Origin: Nelumbo lutea
Taxonomy: Eukaryota > Streptophyta > Magnoliopsida > Proteales > Nelumbonaceae
Assembly: GCA_022828595.1 (NCBI GenBank)
Contig: JAKGHH010000003.1
Location: 53,123,759-53,187,758 of the forward strand
Length of the DNA stretch: 64,000 nucleotides
Direction: 5' to 3'
Shown here: positions 34,601 to 42,368 of the stretch, piece after piece
How the letters are laid out: every line of letters starts with the position of its first letter
How positions within the stretch are numbered: the stretch's first letter is position 1
Notes under the pieces: generated by a model
The model's database searches: none
Seen by the model: the letters and a program-made list of their open reading frames with translations, nothing else
What the model was told of the DNA's origin: nothing
Program-made: the position numbers and the translations under genes

Positions 34601-37600
34601 AGAAGATAATGTCATTCATGCAGCAACGCAAACGTGCAGTCTGCATTCTTTCAGCTTCTGGTTCAATTTCAAATGCATCTCTGCGTCAGCCTGCTACACT
34701 AGGGGGCAACGTGACATATGAGGTAAATTCCGTCAGTGTTTTTTATTTGCAGTGAGATTAAGTAGAGTGAACACATTATCTGCTAATGACTTGCAAAATT
34801 CTAGCTTGAGATTTCAACTTCTTGTTCTTTGTCTCTTTTGAATCTGCTTGTTTTTTGTTTTCATTTGTTTTTTTCCCTGTTTATATGCTTATGGAAGTCT
34901 GTTTAGGACATTCAACATCTTCAAAAATAATAACTAAAGGAGATGTTTGGATGGATTATGACTGAATTTTAAACTAATCAAGTTATTTTTCTCTACCCAC
35001 CTACTCCAAAAGAGTCATTTTCCTATTTTTCATACTTTTCACTTTTTTAATTCTTTTTTCCTTTTTCATGGCATTTGGAACTTCGTCATTGGTGTCAGAA
35101 AATGAAAATTTAATATCACTTAAGAAACTATATTCCTATCCAGTGGTGACTGGTGAGGATGTCTGCAAAGGACATGCAAAATGACCAAGTTTTGAGTAGG
35201 TGAAATTACTTGAGTTCTACAAGTTAATATGAAAATATAAGGCTAGGGTGGAGGAAGCCACTCCTATACAGTGAGGGTCCTGTGCAAATGGACCGGACCC
35301 AATCCGGTCTGAACCCATACAAACTACGCCCAATCTGATCCAATTGAAATGCAAATGGATTAGAAGTTACACAAAAAATATAAAATTGTAGAAAAATAGA
35401 ACCTAGTGGACGAAATCAGAAAAGTGACATGTTAACCTAAACATTCCTTTCAAAGAAAATACAAAATTATAACCTAGTGGAAGGCATTCCTCTTCAACAT
35501 AAGATCAAACAAATCTTATCTACAAGGACCTACTCTGAATTCTGAAATGTGATTCAGACTACAAGACATCCCTGACATTTAGAGTACTCTAGCATGCTGT
35601 TGCCACCCTGAAATGGCATTCCTATTTGCTGCTTTTACATATCAAAGCATCTGATCTGCTAAGGTATAGTTGATCTTCCCAGGTTCGGCTTTTGTAAGAT
35701 ACCACTTAAGCTCATTTTCAAAGACTGCAGCATTGAAGAGGGATCTGCTCTTTAGCTTCTCTATAACATGCCACTTAATTTGAAGAGAATATGTTTATCC
35801 TTTTGATTGAAAATAACCTTTTGGCTTCTGCTCCTCTCAACCTATCTCCATGTGCATCAGGTACATGTATGGTCACTGCTCGTTTTCTTTCGTGAATGAG
35901 GATATCTTGTTAGAGATCCAATTCGTTGGATTAAGCTTCATACATACTGAACTGATTAAAGAAAAGCTTTCTACAACTTGGAAAGTTTTGATCAACCATT
36001 GTCACTCCTGAAGATAAATGCATTCAGATATTGTTTGCTTCTAATCATCTATTCGTTTCACAATCAGTTAAGAAAACACTTATTTGAACAAAGAAAATAA
36101 CAGAGCCTGAATGATGCACACACATCGACATCACTACACACCTTTCTAGAAGCATACCTGAATGAGTGGATAACAAAGCCTGCTAGAGAGAGAGAGGGGG
36201 AGAGAAAGGGAAAATCAAGCACTGAAGAGAGGGGTGCTGCCAGAGAGAGAACCCTATTTGGCTGTTCACTCAATTTTTTTTTTTTAATTCCATTAAATAA
36301 AAGGAGAATACAAGAGGTGATAAGTTATCACCAAGAGAAGGAAAAACAAACTGAGACTAACTATCACAAATCATCATCATACTACAGAATTCTAGCAAAA
36401 TAAAGATCAAAACAACTCGAGGACTAGATCCTCAGCTAACTCCACTTTTGCCCACCCGAAACGTGAGCATTTAGAACCTAGCAAAATCAGGACCCTAATC
36501 TTCCCCTTCAAACACTTTCTCCTGCTCATCATTGTCTTTATCCCACATCTCTCCCTGTTCACTCAATCACTGGAGCCTGGAGACTGGAGAGAACCCTATT
36601 CCACTCAATCGCTTGATCACTTTTCAAACGAGAGGATTTGGACTGTTGGACTCATCAGTCATCAGTTTTGTCAAAATTCCAGTCCACTGTTTGTATGGAC
36701 CATTATGTTTGGACTGGTTTGACTCCATTCAATTCTTTGGACCATCCAGTCTGTCCAAAACACATTTGTTTTGAATGGAGTCCAATCCAAACCCGGTCCA
36801 TTGGCACCCGTACTGAGAGCCAAGAGAAAGCATTTGCCACAGTTTTCATCTTCTTGCTCAGTCCATTGACATGGGCAATGGCATGTTATCCTGGTTTCAA
36901 ACGCATTATTTTGTTAGTTTACATTTAAGTTCTAAGATTATGAAACTAATGGTTATAAAGTAGCTAGTAACCCTGTTCTTAGTATGAGCCAGCTATATAT
37001 GTATATTGTTTTAATCCCATTAATCCCCATGGGGTCTTGGAATCCTTTGGGATGGGTTTTCTATTTGACTTTGATACTAAATTAGGTTTGATTTGTGATT
37101 AAATAGCATGCTTTACATTTAGAATGGAACCTACCATCCTCGTGGTGAGTATTAGAAGTTTTGGGGCTCCTTTTAGATTTTAGAGCGAGGACCACATTAC
37201 TCTCCATGATTTTTTTATTATGAATTAATTTTTTGGCTCCTTTTTCTGAACCGAAGGCTTAGCTACATGTTTCAAGGACTCCTCCTGTCTGAGGATTTTG
37301 TTTACGAATGATTAGATTTTTGTCACTGTGTTAGTTATCTATTGGATGATTACCCGTCTTTACACTTGGTAATGCAAAAGAAGATAATTGAATACTTTAT
37401 TTATCAAAAAAAAGAGAAGGTAATTGAAATATGGATCTATTTCCTGTTCTCCGTTACACATTTAATTCCATCATCAGGGTATTAAAGTTTAATGCACTTT
37501 TGGATTACAGGGGCGTTTTGAGATCCTTTCTCTTAGTGGGTCTTTCTTGCATAGTGAGATTGAGGGAGCATCCTCAAGAACTGGTGGACTCAGTATATGT

Positions 37601-38240
37601 CTGTCTGGTACTGATGGTCGCATAGTTGGAGGGGGAGTAGGGGGCCCTCTAAAGGCTGCAGGCCCGGTACAGGTACTATTGCTTTGAGATGTATTTTTTG
37701 GTTCTATTAGGATAACACCCGCCTGCCCACTGGAAACTGGGAGAAAGGACAAAAATAATAAAATTAAGGTCACCACTCTATGCAGGTTATTGCTGGGTCC
37801 TTTGTGCTTGATGCCAAAAAAGATGCTAGTGCAGGTGTACAGATTGATGCTTCTGCTAGCAAATTGCCCTCTCCACTAGTTGGAGCAACAGTTTCAGGTA
37901 TAGGCTTCAGGTCAGGACCAGATCCATCTGGAAGAATCACTTCTAGAGTAAATGATGATCATCAAAATATTGGTGTGGGTCATTTCATGCTACAGCCTCG
38001 AATGCATGTAATGCCATCTCGGTCAACTGATTGGAGGAGTGGCCCAGATGCTAGAGGAAATGCCAACATTGAATTAACAGGTGTGCATCCTCTGGACAGA
38101 GAGATTCTCTTGCTTGAGAAGTTGGGATAAATTTTACACTGATGCATATTTGGCTATATTGAGTTTTGTTTACAGGAAGAACAGATCATGGGTCATGCCA
38201 ATCTCCAGAAGATGGGGAGAACGAACATATTCCAGGGTGA
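8935..38240 (+). CDS. AT-hook motif nuclear-localized (AHL) protein, six exons
   Basis: Joined exons 8935-9394, 13588-13640, 34591-34722, 37511-37672, 37786-38080 and 38176-38240 give 388 codons plus TGA, with GT-AG introns and consistent phases (1,0,0,0,1). The protein has a His/Gln/Thr/Ser-rich N-terminus, one AT-hook [10 protein letters not shown] at residues 90-99, a Ser-rich linker, and a PPC/DUF296 domain at about 160-285 ([57 protein letters not shown]), then a variable tail. AHL proteins bind the minor groove of AT-rich DNA in the nucleus and act as trimers through PPC with other factors in growth, flowering and hormone control. The multi-exon structure and RGRPRKYG hook place it in the intron-containing clade B with one hook. 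The ATG is the first in frame and follows the CT-rich leader. The gene spans 29.3 kb, almost all of it intron 2. All exons are intact, so it is probably functional. Confidence 0.93.
10001..10400. repeat. Tandem duplication in intron 1, period about 202 bp
   Basis: AAGATTCA, a T-run and TTTTTCCAAT at 10001 recur at 10203, followed in both by TAATTGGAATGAGATGTATA and TAATGAAATGGAAGATTAAT. Small indels separate the copies. Confidence 0.8.
11086..11660 (-). mobile_element. LINE fragment: zinc-binding region after the reverse transcriptase
   Basis: Two minus-strand frames read together as the zf-RVT region found at the C-terminal side of plant L1-type reverse transcriptases: [49 protein letters not shown] (CxxC...HxxxxxxC), then [21 protein letters not shown] frame change near 11330 and loss of the rest show it is dead. 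It lies antisense inside AHL intron 1. Confidence 0.8.
13588..13640 (+). CDS. AHL exon 2: start of the PPC domain
   Basis: 53-nt exon coding [18 protein letters not shown] (residues 154-171, first codon split with exon 1). Donor is GTATGC. This small exon is essential to the PPC fold and is separated from exon 3 by almost 21 kb. Confidence 0.9.
14050..14330 (+). mobile_element. LINE-derived RNase H fragment
   Basis: A plus-strand frame includes [19 protein letters not shown] and [19 protein letters not shown], the C-terminal signature of the RNase H-like domain (RVT_3) of plant non-LTR elements (usual form VPR..N..AD.LA). Only this end remains. Confidence 0.65.
14384..15645 (-). mobile_element. 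Candidate non-autonomous Helitron
   Basis: Read on the minus strand the right side starts ATATATACTATATATAAAAG, like plant Helitron 5' ends, and the left side ends CACGTGCACACTTACTAG, a CTAG terminus after a possible short hairpin. The interior is very AT-rich with no coding potential. The termini resemble those of the larger units at 40-45 and 52-54 kb. Confidence 0.4.
15646..16690. other. Intronic spacer
   Basis: No gene found. A short piece near 16661-16690 (AGGCGCC...GTCGCCTTGACAACTATGG) resembles the right end of the TIR element at 32259-32899 and may be a solo end. Confidence 0.4.
16700..20203 (+). mobile_element. Ty1/copia retrotransposon 1, degenerate and 5' truncated
   Basis: Domains follow copia order: gag (16798-17061), two CCHC knuckles [14 protein letters not shown] (17119-17160) and [14 protein letters not shown] (17176-17217), integrase core with HSDVW, RSDLGGN and NGVSERKN (about 17590-17880), reverse transcriptase (about 18570-19260) and RNase H ([12 protein letters not shown], about 19560-19960). 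Many stops and frameshifts break every domain; the YVDD box reads YVDE. A polypurine-like TTTGAGGG at 20012-20019 is followed by TGTAG, likely the start of the 3' LTR (20020 to about 20200). No 5' LTR or primer site was recognised. It sits in sense orientation in AHL intron 2. Confidence 0.85.
20255..20585 (+). repeat. LTR-like direct repeat, left copy
   Basis: Starts TGTTCACATG, contains AGAGCGGGAACTCAAGTAC, a TATA motif TCTATAAATAGG, TCTTCGAGGATCCCC and CTCAGCTCCCTTGCTCTCTC, and ends near CCCACCTTA. It matches 23232-23538 along its whole length with moderate drift. Confidence 0.75.
20586..23231. mobile_element. Interior of a non-autonomous LTR-like element
   Basis: Lies between the direct repeats at 20255 and 23232. 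Open frames are short and mostly on the minus strand (20651-20920, 21018-21317, 21542-21727); I recognise no gag, protease, integrase or reverse transcriptase in them. The part at 22860-23110 is built of drifted short repeats rich in CATGACCTTGCCTCGC. No primer site or polypurine tract is clear, so it may be a large derivative of a degraded element. Confidence 0.55.
23232..23538 (+). repeat. LTR-like direct repeat, right copy
   Basis: Right partner of 20255-20585, starting TGTTCACATG and ending CCCACCTCA, with the same TCTATAAATAGG TATA motif and GGGTCTTCGAGGATCCCC. The TG...CA ends fit LTR ends. Confidence 0.75.
24070..24650 (-). mobile_element. LINE fragment with RNase H-like region
   Basis: Overlapping minus-strand frames give [30 protein letters not shown], then [20 protein letters not shown] and [15 protein letters not shown]. 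This is the order of the RVT_3 RNase H-like domain of plant LINEs (usual WxPPxxGxxKxNxDG, then GxGxVxRD). Two frame changes and loss of the reverse transcriptase show it is a remnant. Confidence 0.7.
24976..25268 (+). repeat. 5' LTR of copia element 2
   Basis: 293 bp, TGTCGGAATTG to GTGGGAACA, matching the 3' LTR at 30082-30370. It is followed at once by TGGTATTAGAGCCC, the primer site complementary to initiator tRNA-Met. Left flank AATAT is a likely target duplication (AGTAT on the right). Confidence 0.92.
26395..27063 (+). pseudogene. Gag-protease reading frame of copia element 2
   Basis: Longest open frame in the element (222 codons). Gly/Arg-rich stretch, CCHC knuckle at about residue 47-60, then the aspartic protease region whose catalytic Asp remains but whose Ser-Gly are replaced by Phe-Arg. 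It ends at [16 protein letters not shown], normally followed by integrase. Confidence 0.8.
28464..29272. mobile_element. Non-autonomous hAT element nested in the copia reverse transcriptase
   Basis: 809 bp flanked by a perfect 8-bp duplication GTCACAAA (28456-28463 and 29273-29280). Ends TAGACTTGTTCATGGGC and, reversed, TAGACCTGTTCATGGGC. Subterminal regions are rich in GGCCCGGC/AGCCCG motifs, usual in plant hAT elements. No transposase frame. Removing it restores copia continuity from SLSQ to RKYVLD, so it inserted after the copia element. Confidence 0.93.
29779..29821. repeat. 13-bp insertion flanked by a 15-bp duplication
   Basis: ATCACAATTTGTAAA occurs at 29779-29793 and 29807-29821, flanking TATTGATAAAAAA. 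It interrupts the RNase H region of copia element 2. Direct duplication plus an A-ending insert resembles the tail of a retroposon; repair filler is the other option. Confidence 0.7.
30082..30370 (+). repeat. 3' LTR of copia element 2
   Basis: 289 bp from TGTCAGAATTG to GTTGGAACA, collinear with the 5' LTR, with scattered substitutions and small indels in the CTTCTCTT-rich part. Right flank is AGTAT. Confidence 0.92.
30774..30936 (+). mobile_element. Au-like SINE, 163 bp
   Basis: tRNA-like head with A box (GGTGCAATGGTTGGGTTG) and B box GGTTCAAGTC, then the diagnostic body GGGTAAGGCTGCGTACATT, GACCTTGCATTGGAGGGAGC and CTCGTGCACTAGGCTGCCCT with a T-rich end. Flanks ATTTTATTTAGGT (30761-30773) and ATTTTGTTTAGGT (30937-30949) form a 13-bp duplication with one change. 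Au SINEs are transcribed by RNA polymerase III and mobilised by LINE enzymes. Confidence 0.92.
31152..31200. repeat. 17-bp LINE-tail-like insertion with 16-bp duplication
   Basis: AATACAAAATAAGGAT (31152-31167) and AATACAAAACAAAGAT (31185-31200) flank TTTTTTTTGATAAATGC. Reversed the insert reads GCATTTATC followed by an A-run, like a LINE 3' end. Confidence 0.65.
31560..31870 (+). mobile_element. Decayed LINE RNase H fragment
   Basis: [20 protein letters not shown] followed in shifted frames by GNGFVI-like and [17 protein letters not shown] residues matches the start of the RVT_3 domain (KLNxDG, then GGxxRD, then ExxA). Stops interrupt it. Confidence 0.55.
32259..32899. mobile_element. TIR element inserted in a poly-G tract, 641 bp
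   Basis: Ends ATAGTTTTTAAGGCGCC and, reversed, ATAGCTGTCAAGGCGACGCC. Both flanks read T followed by nine G (32249-32258 and 32900-32909). The left part is dense in GGCGCCTAGGCG-type motifs and the interior is AT-rich. Superfamily (hAT or Mutator-like) cannot be settled because the homopolymer hides the duplication length. Confidence 0.7.
33528..33574. repeat. 19-bp LINE-tail-like insertion with 14-bp duplication
   Basis: TGTATTAATGAACA (33528-33541) and TGTATTAATGGACA (33561-33574) flank CATTTTTTTTTGATAATTT. Reversed the insert is AAATTATC plus an A-run, the same tail type as at 31168. Confidence 0.65.
34591..34722 (+). CDS. AHL exon 3: PPC domain
   Basis: 44 codons (residues 172-215), [20 protein letters not shown] to GGNVTYE. 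These form the PPC strands and helix around [14 protein letters not shown]. Acceptor CAATAG, donor GAG|GTAAAT. Confidence 0.93.
35275..36810. mobile_element. Degenerate hAT-like element
   Basis: Left end GGGTCCTGTGCAAATGGACC and right end, reversed, CGGGTGCCAATGGACCGGG share GCxAATGGACC. Flanks TACAGTGA and TACTGAGA match at 6 of 8 positions. Subterminal GGACCGGACCC-type motifs agree with hAT. No transposase seen. Confidence 0.5.
36275..36554 (-). mobile_element. 5'-truncated LINE or retroposon, 280 bp
   Basis: CTGTTCACTCAAT occurs at 36262-36274 and 36555-36567, a perfect 13-bp duplication. The insert begins with a T-run (poly-A on the minus strand) after AATTCCATTAAATAAAAGG, a common plant LINE 3' end. 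No coding part remains. Confidence 0.8.
37380..37428. repeat. 23-bp LINE-tail-like insertion with 13-bp duplication
   Basis: GAAGATAATTGAA (37380-37392) and GAAGGTAATTGAA (37416-37428) flank TACTTTATTTATC followed by an A-run. It lies about 80 bp upstream of AHL exon 4. Confidence 0.65.
37511..37672 (+). CDS. AHL exon 4: PPC core
   Basis: 54 codons (residues 216-269) starting with [12 protein letters not shown], the most conserved PPC core, through [20 protein letters not shown] to AAGPVQ. Acceptor TTACAG, donor CAG|GTACTA. Confidence 0.95.
37786..38080 (+). CDS. AHL exon 5: end of PPC and variable tail
   Basis: Residues 270-367 plus one base. [13 protein letters not shown] closes the PPC domain; the rest is a low-conservation tail rich in Ser, Gly and Asp. 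Intron 4 before it is only 113 bp. Confidence 0.93.
38176..38240 (+). CDS. AHL exon 6: C-terminus
   Basis: Last 21 residues, [20 protein letters not shown] after the split Gly, ending at TGA 38238-38240. Intron 5 is 95 bp, GTGTGC donor and TTTACAG acceptor. Confidence 0.88.
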
Positions 38241-39111
38241 AGACTGGGTTTTCATTGTTTAATGTTAACCGGATGGAAAATTTGTTGGAGAAAGAAGCAA
38301 TTCATGATGGGCTCTTACTCTTATGAGAGCAATGGATGTACAACCCTGTATCATGTTTGATGGTGGCATAAAGTATGTACAGGATACTAACACTTTTCTC
38401 TTTTTCGCAGTTGATGCTTTTGTTGCTTCTTACATGGGTGGTGATTTATGCTCATTCTAAAATCCAATATGATGTAGCTTGTGCATTCTGTGCATCCGTT
38501 CATGGATGGATTATGTATTGCTACTCTCTGTTCTTGGATTTTATTCTTAAGTAGTTATTGGATTTTCATTCTGTAAGTTTATACATGTTTATAAGATGGC
38601 GGTGGCCGCATCTTCAACCTCTGTTGAATGGGTGAGCCTTCACTCTATGCGTTTTCCAGTTATCTCTGTGTGCGTGTGCACATGGCAAATGTGTCTGAAA
38701 GTATATGTTTCCATTTCATCACCCAAGTGACAATGTTCAGGCTATTATATATATATATATATATAGATAGGTTGGTTTATCAAACATGTAGGTTGGTTTA
38801 TGTGGAGAAAGTTGTGAATTTGTTTGACTTCCGTGGTTTGTTTAGCAGCAAGAAGCTCATAAAAATGGCAGATTGGATGTATGTGCAACGATAATTAAAG
38901 TGGGACCCAAAGACGAGAAAAAAAAAAAACACCAAAGGAAGATGGAAGGGTTGACAAAGCAAGAAGGCTTCCTAAATAAAGTTATGCCTTTGTGTTGTTG
39001 ATAGTCTTGGCCTTTTCGGTTTTTGTGGCTGGGCTGGGTTGGTTGGTTTATTTTGGTTCCATGCTGATGGGTTTAAGTTGTTGCTAGGGGTTCTTGTGTT
39101 ATGTTAATTAA
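38241..39111 (+). other. 3' region of the AHL gene
   Basis: Presumed 3' UTR and terminator side. T-rich with an (AT)n run near 38748-38765. No single poly-A signal stands out; an AATAAA-like motif is present near 38972. Confidence 0.4.
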
Positions 39112-39445
39112 GGGCCTGTTTGGTGTGTTTCTGTACAAGTCTTTCGATTGTTTATAAGCTAGGAAGACCAATTTTTGGTCTATTTCTGTTTGGCTTGCGG
39201 AAAATCTAGCTGCCAAATGATGGGGCACTGAAAAGACGCAAGAAGTCCATTTTGGGCTGATTTCGGGAAGTTTCAAATGAAGCTTTTTGTGTCTTTCGTG
39301 TTTTAATTTGGTACAGAAAGATGTACGTCTGCCAAACATGCTTTGGGTTACTCAGATCTTCGTGCAAAAGCTTAATGCGTTTTTATGTCTTTTACATGTC
39401 AAAGCTACTAGAAAATGTTTCAAAAAAGACGCGCCAAATGGGCCC
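39112..39445. mobile_element. Tourist-like MITE, 334 bp
   Basis: Ends GGGCCTGTTTGGTGTG and, reversed, GGGCCCATTTGGCGCG. Flanking TAA at 39109-39111 and 39446-39448. Non-coding. It sits 0.9 kb downstream of the AHL stop codon. Confidence 0.88.
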
Positions 39446-39559
39446 TAAGTCTATTATTGCAGTCTTGGGTTGTCATTTGTTTGCTATGATGGTGGTTGTA
39501 ACCATTAGCATAATCATCTTTGAAACAAGGTTGAATGGTTTTAGACGCTACATGGGACA

Positions 39560-40031
39560 TAGGGATGCAAGTCCGGCAGGTTGGGCTGGGTTTATGGTCA
39601 ACCCAAGCCCAACCCTAAAATTTGGGCTTAAGGCCCGAGCCCGAGGTCAAGCCCGATTTTTCCAACCCGAGCCCAGCCCGCCCTATTTGATGCACTCAGG
39701 TTAGGCTCAGGCGTGGGCCGGGCTTAGGTTGGTCAATGAACCCACTTTGAAATTATACATATATAAATGTATTTATGCAAATATATATATATATATATAT
39801 ATGTATGCATATATATGTAAATATGTATGCAACATTTACATATATACACATATATGTATAAATTTGTGTAATTGGACCGGGCTTGGGCTGGGTTCGGGCA
39901 ACCTAAGTGTTAGGTCCAAGCCCGACCCAAAAAATAAAGAAGCTCGACTTCTTAGGCTTGAGCTCAACTCGGGTAAAATTCTGGGTTGGGCCGGTTCGAG
40001 CTCGGGCTGGGCCGCCCAAGTTGCACCCCTA
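39560..40031. mobile_element. Non-autonomous hAT element, 472 bp
   Basis: Perfect 8-bp duplication ATGGGACA (39552-39559 and 40032-40039). Ends TAGGGATGCAAGTCCGGC and, reversed, TAGGGGTGCAACTTGGGC. Subterminal GGGCTTGGGC/AGCCCGA motifs and an AT-rich centre with (AT)n. Confidence 0.93.
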
Positions 40032-40205
40032 ATGGGACATGGGTAGAATGGTTGGAATTCTTTTCCATTCTACCTGTATCTACGCATTTCACCCTATATG
40101 GTTAGTATTTCAGTCTATATTATTATTAGGTGCACCTGTATGCTCCTATATTTTGCGACTTCAAATTTAAATTTGTTTACTTGTATTCTCTCATTTACTC
40201 CTACA

Positions 40206-40380
40206 AGTAATTAAGCATGTGTGTTGCAAGTATGCATTTTTTTCGTATTAATTACTTTATTTTTAGATATACCATAGTTAGGATAGAAATTGAAAATTAA
40301 TAAAAGTAACAATATGGTTAAAAATAAACCTAAATACTTGTATTAAATATTTACCTTCATAAATTTTAAATTACAATAAC

Positions 40381-40434
<54 letters not shown>

Positions 40435-42250
40435 TACTACTACAACTAAAGTTTGTATTCCATTTCTATCTTAAATAAAAATAAATTTTGCTTCACAATT
40501 ATTTTTACTTAATATGATGATTATATAATATTAGAAATGTTTTGAAATGTCTTTGACAAAACTCTGTACTTTTTTATCTTTTGTGTTTTACCTTTTTTTA
40601 AATATTTATTATTCAATTATGGCATCATGAATTTCTTTGAGAAGTTGGACAATTGACCCACCATTTAAATAAGTATCAATTATATATTTCATCTACATTA
40701 TATACATAATTTTTACTTATCACACTTAATTTTTGTTTGACATAATTAATATATAATTTTTTATATATTCTTTTGATTATTATTTAACTATTATATCATC
40801 GATTAATCCATTTGACCCGAACGACGAACCCACGACCCAAAAATAAAAATAGTTTGATTTTTAGGTTAACATTAAATTTTGTATTACATTTCCATTATTG
40901 ATAAAATTATATCTTATGTATAATATTTATTTTTGTGACTCTTTGTATTTTCTTTTTTCAAAAAAATTATTATTTGATAATGACATCATTTCATTTCTAA
41001 GTTGATTTTAATTTTGGCATTCCATTTTCATCATTTACAAAACTACTTCTTATATTTCATATTTTTATTTAGTGTAATGAATATACAATATTAAGGTCAT
41101 GCCCAATTCTTTTTTTTATATTATATATTTTATATATTTTAATCTTTTATTATTTAATTATGACATTATTTATTAACGAATTTGACCCCAAATGGTTGAA
41201 TTGCTTACCCACCACCGAGAGGGAAGAAAATGGTTTTGTTTTTAAATTATTTTTCAAAATATTTATTTTATATTATTAAAATTAATGTTGTGGATTTAAT
41301 TAGTAGAATTTAATGATGAGAAAAATATATCTAAAACATTTCTTATTTATAATCAATGTTTTCAACTTGTTGTTGTTGACTTGCTCAACTGAACCGTTCG
41401 AATCATCACTCGGCCTTGATTCTAGGTTTGGTTTTGTTGAAACTCCCCCCTTTTTAGTTAAAAACTATTTAACTTGGGCGGTTCAACCATTGAACTAGTT
41501 GACCCAATAACCAAGTCGCAAGTTGCACACTTAATTATGTGCAAACTTTTGGAAGCCATAATTTTGTACTTCGATGTCCAATTGGGGTTATCTTTTTTAT
41601 TTTTGTTTTTATTTTTATTTTAGTAAATTTTCAAGATTTATATTCATCCCAAGGGCATTATGTGCCTTTCCTTGCTATTTTCACGAAAAAACCCATTTTT
41701 GGCCATAAATTACAATTTTTAATATTTTTATAATTAAAAGATTTAAAACAAAATGAAAAAACATAAATAAATGTAATGTAATACATATATTGTATGTAAT
41801 ATATGTAAAACATAATTATACTATTTATTGATAAAATATATATTTTTACACATACACACACAAACACTGTTGATGTAGAGCAGTTTGACTCATTTGACCA
41901 TGATAACCTAACTGGTGACCTATGACCTGAATGCAAAAGCGGGTTGGATTGACCCATTTGACCCATTTTTTTTTAATTTCTATTTTTTTCATTTTATATA
42001 TTTTTTAATTTTCTTATTTAATTGTAACAACATGGATTGACCCATTTGACCCAAATGGTTTAATTTCTTACCGCCACCTAGATGTAATCACTATTTTTTC
42101 TAATAGATTTTAAAAGTATAAGTTTTTATGTTATTGAAATTATTAAATTATTTATGTATGTATTTAATTATAGAGTTTAATGACGAGAAGAAACAAAGAA
42201 ACCTTAAATATATGATTCAATGAAGGTGAATGTGAATTAGTACCTTAAAT
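40206..42250. mobile_element. AT-rich dispersed repeat, copy 1 (Helitron-like)
   Basis: About 2 kb collinear with 52307-54365, including AAGCATGTGTGTTGCA at the left, an (ATT)n run, ATGGTTGAATTGCTTACCCA and GTGCAAACTTTTGGAAGCCA. Reversed, the left boundary resembles a Helitron 3' end and TCTATACTAATTTAAGAAG at about 45066-45088 resembles the 5' end, with the Mutator-like element at 42369 between them. No Rep/helicase frame seen. Confidence 0.6.
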
Positions 42251-42368
42251 GTTGGATTTAATGAGAGATAATTGAATGCATTGAATATCTTAAAATCAAC
42301 TCTTTTCAAATCATTTAATATCAATAACTAATTACCCTATTTGCGCTCATTTTTTATTAATAAATTTA

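Larger units (their letters stand above)
34723..37510 (+). other. AHL intron 3 (2,788 bp)
   Basis: Phase 0, GTAAAT donor and ATTACAG acceptor. Contains a degenerate hAT-like unit (35275-36810) with a truncated LINE inside it, and one 23-bp insertion with a duplicated target near 37393. Confidence 0.85.

Noticed and set aside
40381..40440. (ATT)n run as a CRISPR-like or satellite array
   Set aside because: Plain trinucleotide microsatellite inside the dispersed repeat, present in both copies.
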